Shown piece after piece: positions 45,410 through 52,823 of a DNA stretch of 64,000 bases. Location: assembly GCA_002344525.1 (NCBI GenBank), contig DDTJ01000108.1:21860-85859 (forward strand), in the 5' to 3' direction. The number at the start of each line of letters is the position of its first letter. Position 1 is the stretch's first letter. Below the pieces are notes generated by a model. The model was not told the origin of the DNA. It saw only the letters and a program-made list of their open reading frames with translations, and searched no databases. The DNA is from Akkermansiaceae bacterium UBA2367. Lineage in GTDB: Bacteria > Verrucomicrobiota > Verrucomicrobiia > Verrucomicrobiales > DEV007. The position numbers were made by a program, and so were the translations under genes.

Positions 45410-46783
45410 ATGTCCTCCGGATTCCACGCCTCCATCGACCGCCGCACCGCCCTGAAGCGTTTCGGCGGCGGACTCGGCTCGCTCGGGCTGATCTCGGCCC
45501 TCGAAGCGGCGGGCGGACTCGGCGGCGGCATCCACTTTCCGCCACGGGCGAAGCGGGTCATCCACCTCTTCATGAACGGCGGCCCCTTCGGTCCCGACTT
45601 CTTCGATCCGAAGCCCGATCTGGCCAAATACCAAGGGCAGCGTCCCGAGGGGGCCGACCTCCGCACCGAGCGGCCCACCGGCGGTCTCATGGCGGCGCCT
45701 TTCGCCTACGGCCACCATGGCAAAAGCGGACTGCCCGTCAGCGAACTGCTTCCCCTCACGGCTCGGCACGCGGACGAGCTTTGCGTGCTCAACTCCTGCT
45801 ACACGGACAATCCGAACCACGGTCCCGCCCTCTTCCTCATGAACAACGGGGCGATGACCCCGAAGGTGCCGAGCCTGGGGGCGTGGATGTCCTACGGGCT
45901 TGGGTCGGAAAACCGCAACCTGCCCTCCTACCTCGTCCTCTGTCCGGGCCGCCCCGTCCGCTTCTCCGAGCTGTGGCACAGCGCCTTCCTTCCGCCGCAG
46001 CATCAGGGCGTCTATATCAACCACTCGAAGCTCGAACCCGGCAGCATGATCCCTTGGCTGAGCCATCCCGAGCCGGACGCCCCGGCCCAGCGCCGCCAGC
46101 TCGATCTCGCCGCCGCCTTGAACCGCGAGCACCTCGCCGCCCGTGGCGGGGCCGATGCCATGCTCGAAGGCCGCATCGAGGCGATGGAGACGGCCTACCG
46201 CATGCAATTCGAGGCGAGCGGAGCTTTCGATTTGACGAAGGAGCCGGAAGCGATCCGCGAAGCCTACGGCACGGGGCATTTCGCCAACGGCTGCCTCCTC
46301 GCGCGGCGTCTCTCGGAGCGAGGGGTGCGTTTCGTCCAAGTCTATTACGGCAACGGCCAGCCTTGGGACACGCACAGCAAGCACGACGAGCAGACCCGCA
46401 AGCTCGCCGCCGACATCGACCGCCCCATCGCTGTCTTGCTGGAGGATTTGAAACAGCGCGGCCTCCTCGAAGACACCCTCGTGATCTGGGGCGGAGAATT
46501 CGGTCGCACCCCCGTGACCGAGAACGGCAACGGGCGCGACCACAACCCCCACGGCTTCACCATGTGGATGGCGGGCGGGGGAGTGCGCGGGGGGATGTCC
46601 TACGGATCGACCGACGAGTTCGGCTTCAAGGCGGTGGAGAAGCGGATGCACGTCCACGACCTGCACGCCACGATCCTGCATCTGCTGGGGATCGACCACG
46701 AGCGCCTCACCTTCCGCCACGCCGGACGCGATTTCCGCCTCACCGACGTCCACGGTCGGGTGGCGCGGGAGATTCTGGCTTGA
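45410..46783 (+). CDS. DUF1501 protein, Tat-type export
   Basis: A 457-residue protein of the DUF1501 family, related in fold to sulfatases and alkaline phosphatases. The N-terminus has a twin-arginine motif (DRRTALKRFGGGLG) and a hydrophobic stretch, suggesting Tat export. Family landmarks are RVIHLFMNGGPFGPDFFDPK, ELCVLNSCYTDNPNHGPA, TLVIWGGEFGRTP and GRDHNPHGFTMWMAGGGV, and the closing DLHATILHLLGIDHERL. It starts 4 bases after the PSD1 gene, so they are co-transcribed. Confidence 0.94.
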   Translation: MSSGFHASIDRRTALKRFGGGLGSLGLISALEAAGGLGGGIHFPPRAKRVIHLFMNGGPFGPDFFDPKPDLAKYQGQRPEGADLRTERPTGGLMAAPFAYGHHGKSGLPVSELLPLTARHADELCVLNSCYTDNPNHGPALFLMNNGAMTPKVPSLGAWMSYGLGSENRNLPSYLVLCPGRPVRFSELWHSAFLPPQHQGVYINHSKLEPGSMIPWLSHPEPDAPAQRRQLDLAAALNREHLAARGGADAMLEGRIEAMETAYRMQFEASGAFDLTKEPEAIREAYGTGHFANGCLLARRLSERGVRFVQVYYGNGQPWDTHSKHDEQTRKLAADIDRPIAVLLEDLKQRGLLEDTLVIWGGEFGRTPVTENGNGRDHNPHGFTMWMAGGGVRGGMSYGSTDEFGFKAVEKRMHVHDLHATILHLLGIDHERLTFRHAGRDFRLTDVHGRVAREILA

Positions 46784-46832
46784 GTGGCAGGGTTCTTACG
46801 AGGCGGGTTCTTTCGGAATTTGGGATGGTCGC

Positions 46833-46925
46833 CCCATCTGCGGAAATCTGCGGGCATTCGCAGCCATCTGCGTCAAAAAAGAAATGGGGAACGCAGATGT
46901 CCACGGATGAACCGCGGATTGGCGC
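46833..46925. repeat. ATCTGCG-rich intergenic repeat
   Basis: The motif ATCTGCG occurs at 46836, 46846 and 46866 on the plus strand and inverted at 46892-46899, in the 222-base convergent gap after the DUF1501 gene. Phrases such as CGCAGATGTCCACGGATGA recur in intergenic DNA of several bacteria, so this may be a degenerate dispersed repeat. No gene is seen in the gap. Confidence 0.45.
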
Positions 46926-47005
46926 AAATGGAGAAGTTTCCGCGAGGCATTTCACCCATGTCTGCCAGCAACGTCCCGGCGAAAGAAGCATAAAGCCCCT
47001 TCCCC

Positions 47006-48949
47006 TCACCGCTTCGGTGTGAAATTCCACGGCTCGGTCGGCATGCCCATCTGTTTCAGAAAGGCCCCCGACGAAAAGGAGATGAACTGCGGCCCGACGC
47101 CTTCGGCGAAGCGGTTCCGCGCGTAGAGGGTCTCCATCACGGGGAGGAGGGCGGTGGCTTTTTCGCCGAGCAGTTCGACGGCGCGACAGGCTCGCAGCAC
47201 GGTCCACCAGTCCTCGCCGACGAGTTCGCGGCCCAGCACCTGCACGGCCTCGGCGCGATGCTGGTCCGAGGCCTCGGCCATCCATGCCGCCATCTCGATG
47301 CGCACCGGAGCGCTGATGTCGTCCATGGAATCGTAGAGTTCTCCAAGCAAAGCTGCATCCTGCGGGAAGGCGTAGCGCAAGCCGATGACGGCCCAGCAGC
47401 GCACCGCCGCGTCGCCGTCGTGGACGAGGGCGAGCAGTTCCTCGCGGGTTCCCTTGCCGACGAGGTCGGCGGCGGCCCAGATCGTCGCGAGGTCGGGACG
47501 GTGATCCGTCTTACACAGGGCAATGTCGCGCAGGGGACGCTCCTCCTCGGCGAGCCAATCGACCATCACGGTCTCGGGCAGGGCGCCGAGATCGAGGATT
47601 TCCTCCCGCTTCGCGACATAGGCGGCGCGGTGGGCGTCGAGGGCGGCCTGCTGCTCCGGGGAAAGGTCACCGTCGAGGAGGTTGGCGAGGTTCTGCGGAT
47701 CGGCCTCGACATCGTAGAACTCCTCCGCCGAACGGGTCGGCGAAACGTAGGCTTGTTGGGGCTTTGTCAGGGTGCCAGCGTTGGCGGCAGCGTGGCGGAA
47801 GATCTCCTGCTGGATCTCGCCGAGGTCGGAGTAGACGCTGCGCTGCCCCCACGAGAGGTGGGGCATGTGGTTGCGGATGTAGAGGTAGCGTTTGCTGCGG
47901 ACCGAGCGGGAAAGGTCGAAGACCTCGTCGATGCGGTCGCGGAATCCGTAGACGTATTCCGGGGCGGGAGCGGCGTCGGGCCCGAGGAAAACCTCGCCCT
48001 GCAAGGCCTCCGGCACGGGCGCACCCGCGAGGGCGAGCACGGTCGGCGCGAAATCGACGAAGGTGACGAGACGGTCCACCGTCCCTCCCGGCGCGGTCGG
48101 CGCGAGGTGCTGGAATTTCTCCGGGAAGCGCACCAGCAGCGGCACGCGCATCCCGCTGTCGTGGAGGAGGCGCTTGTGGCGCGGCATTCCAGAGCCGTGG
48201 TCGGAGTAGAAGAAGACAATGGTGTCGTCGGCGAGGCCGTCCTCTTCGAGTTGCTTCAGCAGCGCCCCGACCTCGGCATCGAGCGCCGAGACGCAGTCGT
48301 GGAAGCGGGCCAGTTCGCGACGCATCACCGGAGTGTCGGGGTAGTAGGGCGGCAGCGCGACCTTCGCGGGATCATGGATCTGGTCCGGGGGGAGCTTGGA
48401 CTGCACCTCGCGCTGGAAGACCTCGTAGGGCCAGACCATGGTGCGCGACTGGTGCGTGACCTCGTGGTTGAAGACGGCGAAGAAGGGCTGGCCCTCCTTC
48501 CGCGCCTCGCTGCGCCAGTGGGCGCGACCGCTGCTCTCGTTCCAGGATTCCTCGATGAGCCGGGCCGCGTCGCTGGTGTTGTAGTCGGTCTTGACGCGGT
48601 TCGTGGTGAAATACCCGGCTTCGCGCAGGTAGGTCGGGAAGCCCTTCACGTCGGGCGGCAGGGGGAAGGTCGAGCGCATCTGGCTGGTGCCGAGGCTGGG
48701 TGCCCACATCCCCGTGACGATGGACGAGCGCGAGGGCGAGCAGACCGGCGCGGCGGCGAAGGCGCGGGTGTAGCGCACGGACTCCTTGGCGAAGGCGTCG
48801 AGGTTCGGTGTCTTCGCGTCGGGATCGCCGTAGCTGCCGAGCGCCGGACTCATGTCCTCGGCGGTGATCCAGAGGATGTTGGGCCGGTCCGCAGCGGAGA
48901 GGGGCAGGGCGGCGGCGAGGAGCGCGGGGAGGAGAAGGCGGAGGGTCAT
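47006..48949 (-). CDS. Secreted sulfatase with HEAT-like C-terminal region
   Basis: A 647-residue sulfatase with a signal peptide (MTLRLLLPALLAAALPLSAA). The formylglycine residue is Cys70 in CSPSRSSIVTGM, and the metal ligands sit in RPNILWITAEDMSP and VFFYSDHGSG. Catalytic-core features end near 430. The last 180 residues, with DGDAAVRCWAVIGLRYA and PVRIEMAAWMAEASDQ, look like HEAT repeats, an addition found in some PVC sulfatases. The gene is transcribed away from the nucleoside hydrolase and LamG pair, on the same strand, with a 19-base gap, so it probably belongs to that transcript. Confidence 0.92.
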   Translation of the reverse strand: MTLRLLLPALLAAALPLSAADRPNILWITAEDMSPALGSYGDPDAKTPNLDAFAKESVRYTRAFAAAPVCSPSRSSIVTGMWAPSLGTSQMRSTFPLPPDVKGFPTYLREAGYFTTNRVKTDYNTSDAARLIEESWNESSGRAHWRSEARKEGQPFFAVFNHEVTHQSRTMVWPYEVFQREVQSKLPPDQIHDPAKVALPPYYPDTPVMRRELARFHDCVSALDAEVGALLKQLEEDGLADDTIVFFYSDHGSGMPRHKRLLHDSGMRVPLLVRFPEKFQHLAPTAPGGTVDRLVTFVDFAPTVLALAGAPVPEALQGEVFLGPDAAPAPEYVYGFRDRIDEVFDLSRSVRSKRYLYIRNHMPHLSWGQRSVYSDLGEIQQEIFRHAAANAGTLTKPQQAYVSPTRSAEEFYDVEADPQNLANLLDGDLSPEQQAALDAHRAAYVAKREEILDLGALPETVMVDWLAEEERPLRDIALCKTDHRPDLATIWAAADLVGKGTREELLALVHDGDAAVRCWAVIGLRYAFPQDAALLGELYDSMDDISAPVRIEMAAWMAEASDQHRAEAVQVLGRELVGEDWWTVLRACRAVELLGEKATALLPVMETLYARNRFAEGVGPQFISFSSGAFLKQMGMPTEPWNFTPKR

Positions 48950-48968
48950 GTCGTGGAATCGATAGGGT

Positions 48969-49997
48969 TCACTCGGAGGCGGACGCGCGGGGAGGCCGGA
49001 CCGTGAGATGCACGATGGCTTCGAGAGCGCGGGCCTGCTGTTCGGGCGTCATCGTGAGGAAGCGGTCGCGACCGCTTTTCTGTCCGCCGCGTCCCTGCGG
49101 GGTGAAGCGGGTGAATCCGTCGTCGTCGACGGAGACACGCCCCGGCGCGGAGAGCCCGAAGTATCCCCGGTCGGGAAAGACGGCGTGGAGCACGCTGCTC
49201 TGATCCCAGCAGGGGCGGTCGTGCTCGGGGCCGCTGTGGAGGAGGTAGGCCTCGCGCACGAGATGGGGCGTTCGGTAGCCGAAATCCTCGGCGACGCTCC
49301 TTCGGGGAAAGGGCAGGTTCTCCCCGATCTCGTAGCCGCTCCAGACGATGGGGACTTCCTCGGGCCACTCGTTGGCGACGGTCTGCATGTAGCCGATGCC
49401 GTTGATCACGTTCGCCTCCAAATGGTAGTTCGTGCCGTTGGCGAAGGCGAAGGCCCCGGCCATGATGGAGAGGAGCTTCACCTTTTTCCGGACCAGCTCG
49501 GCCCCGGTCAGCGGCGAATGCGCGTCGCCGGGCGACTGGAGGAGATTCGCGAGGTTCGAGGCGATGCCGACGGAGACGAGGACGACCGCGCCGTCCTCCG
49601 CCCGCGCGAGCAGTTCGCGCAAAAGATCGACGGCCTCGCGGGCCGCGCCGTTGCTCCGCAGGTCGTGCGGATAGTCCGGCGAATCGGCGAGGGAGAGGTA
49701 TCGGCTCTCCCGCTTCTGCGCGGCGGGGTCGCGGACCACGCCGACGGGCAGGTCGGGGCGGCCATACCAAGTGTTCTGCGCGTCGACGAAGGAGGCGGTG
49801 AGGGGATTGTCCTTCGACACCGTCACGCCGAGCAGTTCGCAGGCTCCTTGGTCGGCGAGGGTGTGGCACATCGCGAGGGCGAGCACGTCGTCCACGTCGC
49901 CGGTGATGTCGGTGTCGAAGACCAGCCTCACCGGCGCGGCGGCGGCGAAGGACGCGGCGAGGGCAAAGGCGCAGAAGGCAAGGAACGGGGCCTTCAT
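48969..49997 (-). CDS. Secreted nucleoside hydrolase-like protein
   Basis: A 342-residue exported protein with a signal peptide (APFLAFCAFALAASFAAAAP). The Asp cluster RLVFDTDITGDVDDVLALAM is the calcium site of inosine-uridine nucleoside hydrolases, and the later SIMAGAFAFANGTNYHLEAN segment (usual MGG..) matches the second metal-site region. The C-terminal portion is shorter and less typical, so substrate could be a nucleoside or another N-glycoside. It begins one base after the stop of the LamG gene, a tight coupling. Confidence 0.85.
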   Translation of the reverse strand: MKAPFLAFCAFALAASFAAAAPVRLVFDTDITGDVDDVLALAMCHTLADQGACELLGVTVSKDNPLTASFVDAQNTWYGRPDLPVGVVRDPAAQKRESRYLSLADSPDYPHDLRSNGAAREAVDLLRELLARAEDGAVVLVSVGIASNLANLLQSPGDAHSPLTGAELVRKKVKLLSIMAGAFAFANGTNYHLEANVINGIGYMQTVANEWPEEVPIVWSGYEIGENLPFPRRSVAEDFGYRTPHLVREAYLLHSGPEHDRPCWDQSSVLHAVFPDRGYFGLSAPGRVSVDDDGFTRFTPQGRGGQKSGRDRFLTMTPEQQARALEAIVHLTVRPPRASASE

Positions 49998-49998
49998 G

Positions 49999-50847
49999 TC
50001 AGGGCCGCAGGTCGGCGACGCCGTTCTCCAGCGCGTAGAGCTTCGCCACCTCCTCCTCGGTGAGCGCCCGGTCGAAGGCCGCAAGATCGTCGATGTGGCC
50101 GACGTAGGCGGCCCCGAGCACGAGCAGCACCGCCGCCGGGTCCCAGCCGAAGGTGAGGTCGAAATTCTCGATGCGCCCCTGCTTCTTGCCGTCGAGGTAG
50201 AGCGTCCCGGCGGAGGTCCCCTTCCCCGCGTTGATGCGCTCCAGCGTGAAGACGGCGTGGGTCCAGCGGTCGCGGGAGAAGGGCGCCGTTTTCAACTGCA
50301 CCATGGGCCGCTTCTCCTCGGGCACCACCTCCCAACCGAGGCCCTCGGGGTCCCACAGTTCGATGAGCGGGCGGATCGCGTAGCGGAAGTAGCGCGGGCT
50401 GTGATCCTTCGACCATTCGAGGAAGATAAAGCCCTTCTTCGTGTCGTCGCCGACGATCTGGATGGGGTCGCAGTAGCCGGGTTCGAGATCCTCGTCGGGG
50501 GTGAGACGGAGCCAGAGCGAGACCGTCGCGCTCCAGTCCTTGTCGTTGTAGCCCAGCACGCCCTCACCGCGGTAGGAGGGGCGGGTCGCGCCTTTTTTCG
50601 GGAAATGCAGCGCCCCGCCGAAACGCCCCCCTTCGGCGACGAGGACGACCTCGTCGTTCTCCGGCACGGGGACGAGACCGGCGGAGGTCTTGACCACGGC
50701 GGCGGGATCGCCTTTCGAGAAATCGGCGTCGAGACCCTTGTCGAAGGAGGCGTGCAGGACGAGGGAGCGTTTCAAGGCTTCGTCGGCGCGGGCGGGGACG
50801 AGGCAGAGCGAGGCGAGCAGGACGGTGGGGAGGAGGCGGGGGTTCAT
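49999..50847 (-). CDS. Secreted LamG/concanavalin-like domain protein
   Basis: A 282-residue protein with a signal peptide (NPRLLPTVLLASLCLVPARA). The mature chain is a single LamG-like jelly roll: LVLHASFDKGLDADFSKG, WSATVSLWLRLTPDEDLEPG, TLYLDGKKQGRIENFDL and HIDDLAAFDRALTEEEVAKL. Such domains bind glycans or other proteins. The start at 50847 is chosen because longer frames lack a signal. It is divergent from the C26 hydrolase gene and coupled to the nucleoside hydrolase. Confidence 0.85.
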   Translation of the reverse strand: MNPRLLPTVLLASLCLVPARADEALKRSLVLHASFDKGLDADFSKGDPAAVVKTSAGLVPVPENDEVVLVAEGGRFGGALHFPKKGATRPSYRGEGVLGYNDKDWSATVSLWLRLTPDEDLEPGYCDPIQIVGDDTKKGFIFLEWSKDHSPRYFRYAIRPLIELWDPEGLGWEVVPEEKRPMVQLKTAPFSRDRWTHAVFTLERINAGKGTSAGTLYLDGKKQGRIENFDLTFGWDPAAVLLVLGAAYVGHIDDLAAFDRALTEEEVAKLYALENGVADLRP

Positions 50848-50978
50848 CGGATCGAAATGGGTTGCGGGCATCATGGAGGATGGCGCACCCTTCCCGCAAG
50901 CCTTTTTCGGCACGCCCTTGCGCCGCATTTCGGACATCGCGCCTCGACTTCCTGGATGGCGGAGGATAATCTCCCGGC

Positions 50979-51758
50979 ATGAACGCCCCACGACGCTCCC
51001 TCGTTTTCGCATTCTTGGGCCTCGCCCTCGCCGCCGGGGGGATCGGCTTTTTCCTCGGGCGTGGCCCCACGTCGGCGACACTCCCTGCGGAGGCGAAGCG
51101 CGCCCCCCTCATCGGCATCGCGAGCCTCACCGGGGAGGCCTACGTGCGCGCCGTGCGCGAGGCGGGCGGCATCCCCGTGGTGCTGCCAAACACCGGAGGC
51201 AACGCTGAAAAGGTGTCCGAATACCTCGCGCGGCTCGACGGCCTTCTCATGCCCGGCGGGGCCGACATCCCGCCCTCGGAATACGGCGAGGAGCCCCACG
51301 AGACCGTCGAACCTCTCGACGGGGACCGCTATCGATTTGAAAAAGCGCTCGTCACCGCTTGGATCGAGGAGACCGACAAACCCCTTCTCGGCATCTGCCT
51401 CGGCAGCCAGTGGATCAACGTGGCGACGGGTGGCTCGCTCGTGCAGGACATCCCCTCGGAGCTGGACTCGAACCACCGCGACACGACCCATCCCGTCGCC
51501 ATCGAACCCGATTCCCGCCTCGCCCGCATCTTCGGCGCGACCGAGTTGGAAGTGAACTCCTTCCACCATCAAGCCGCCGACCGTATCGGCGAAGGGCTGC
51601 GCGCCGTCGCCAAGGCACCCGACGGCGTGGTCGAAGCGACCGAGACGACCGACCCCGCCCGCTTCCTCATCGGCGTGCAATGGCATCCCGAGAAAATGGC
51701 CGGGGACGAAGCCCAAGCGAAGCTGCTGCGAGCCTTCGTCGAAGCCGCCGCCGAATGA
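50979..51758 (+). CDS. Peptidase C26 / PuuD-type glutamine-amidotransferase-like hydrolase
   Basis: A 259-residue class I amidotransferase-like enzyme related to gamma-glutamyl-gamma-aminobutyrate hydrolase. An N-terminal hydrophobic segment (LVFAFLGLALAAGGIGFFLG) suggests an exported or membrane-anchored form, unlike cytoplasmic PuuD. Motifs are GLLMPGGADIPPSEYGE, the nucleophile Cys140 in LGICLGSQWINVATGG, NSFHHQA and the catalytic His in GVQWHPEKM. It probably cleaves gamma-glutamyl amides in the periplasm; substrate is inferred from the family. Confidence 0.88.
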   Translation: MNAPRRSLVFAFLGLALAAGGIGFFLGRGPTSATLPAEAKRAPLIGIASLTGEAYVRAVREAGGIPVVLPNTGGNAEKVSEYLARLDGLLMPGGADIPPSEYGEEPHETVEPLDGDRYRFEKALVTAWIEETDKPLLGICLGSQWINVATGGSLVQDIPSELDSNHRDTTHPVAIEPDSRLARIFGATELEVNSFHHQAADRIGEGLRAVAKAPDGVVEATETTDPARFLIGVQWHPEKMAGDEAQAKLLRAFVEAAAE

Positions 51759-51799
51759 GCGGGGGCTTGCCAAGTCCTCGTGTGGCGGAAGCTCGGTAG

Positions 51800-51820
51800 G
51801 GACGGCTGGCTCAGCCGTCC
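51800..51820. repeat. Perfect 9 bp stem-loop in a convergent gap
   Basis: GGACGGCTG and CAGCCGTCC form a perfect stem around GCT. It lies in the 160-base gap between the C26 hydrolase and the convergent gene at 51919. The flanks GTAGGGACGGCTGGCTCAGC resemble intergenic palindromes seen in related genomes. No T-run follows on either strand. Confidence 0.55.
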
Positions 51821-51918
51821 GGTGGCAGTCGTGTCGCGCGGCTCGGCGGTGATGCCGTCTCCGACCCGCAATCCGTCCAAACCTTTCCGGGATTTCGTAT
51901 GAGGGGAGCGCTCCCCTC

Positions 51919-52737
51919 TCAACTCATCCGAACCATGTCCTTGACGAGCTGGCAGTAGAGATAGACCAAGCCGCGCCAGGAATAGCGGAAGGTGCCGGCG
52001 GTTTCGCCGGGGCGGATCAGGCCGGAGTCGAGGTTGTGGCGGATCTGTAGCCCGGTCTCCTGCTCGATCAGTCCGGCGAGAGCTTCGGGTTCCTCGGCGA
52101 CGAAGTCCTCGGCGACGTGGCCGAGGGACTCCAGCCATTCGCGGTGGGAGGCAAGGAGGCAGGCGAAGCTCTCCGCGTCGAGGGTCCGGCGCAGGGTCAC
52201 CCCGGGTGCGGCTTTCATCGGGCTGCTGAAGGGCAGGTCGGTGGTGCGGTAGGTCGCGCCACACGGATGCCGCGAGGTGAGGGTGATGCTGGCCCAGGAC
52301 ATGCCATCCTGCTCCGTCAGGCAGATGGCGGCCTGTTCGCGGGCGGTGGGGTGGTAGAAGATCCGGTAGAACTGGTGCATCCCGTCCCAGTCCCAGCCGG
52401 TGTCGGCGACGTATTCGAAGCCCTCGGCCTCGATCTCGGCGGTGAGCCCGTTCAACTCGGGAAAGCGCGAGACGCCGGGAGGGGCCTCCCGTTCCAAGGC
52501 TTTCCCGATGGGCAGGCGCAGGCGGCGGATGCGGGTGAGCAGCTCGACCCAAGGCAGCAGGAACCACAGGAGCAGCCCGCCGAAACCCGCCGCGACGTTG
52601 CCGGTGAAGAGATAGAAGGCGAGGAAGGTCGAGGCGAGGATGCCGAGCGCCCCGGCCTTGCGAAGGACGCGGGAGCGGAAGCTCCGCAGGGCGAAGGAGA
52701 GCACGAGCACGCCCAGCACGATGAGAAGGTCGGTCAT
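51919..52737 (-). CDS. Membrane-anchored protein of unknown function
   Basis: A 272-residue protein with two N-terminal membrane helices (DLLIVLGVLVLSFALRSF and ALGILASTFLAFYLFTGNVA, then VAAGFGGLLLWFLLPWVELL). The soluble remainder has mixed alpha/beta character: FEYVADTGWDWDGMHQFYRI, SWASITLTSRHPCGATYRTT, SFACLLASHREWLESLG. No family recognised. It sits between the C26 hydrolase and the 813-residue secreted protein, on the latter's strand, with an 86-base gap. Confidence 0.7.
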   Translation of the reverse strand: MTDLLIVLGVLVLSFALRSFRSRVLRKAGALGILASTFLAFYLFTGNVAAGFGGLLLWFLLPWVELLTRIRRLRLPIGKALEREAPPGVSRFPELNGLTAEIEAEGFEYVADTGWDWDGMHQFYRIFYHPTAREQAAICLTEQDGMSWASITLTSRHPCGATYRTTDLPFSSPMKAAPGVTLRRTLDAESFACLLASHREWLESLGHVAEDFVAEEPEALAGLIEQETGLQIRHNLDSGLIRPGETAGTFRYSWRGLVYLYCQLVKDMVRMS

Positions 52738-52823
52738 GGGATCGCAAGGAGGCTACGCCGGATTCGCCCGGCGAGAAAGGGGAAATCGCGGCACGGGAGG
52801 CGCTGGCCCGGCGACACTCCCCC

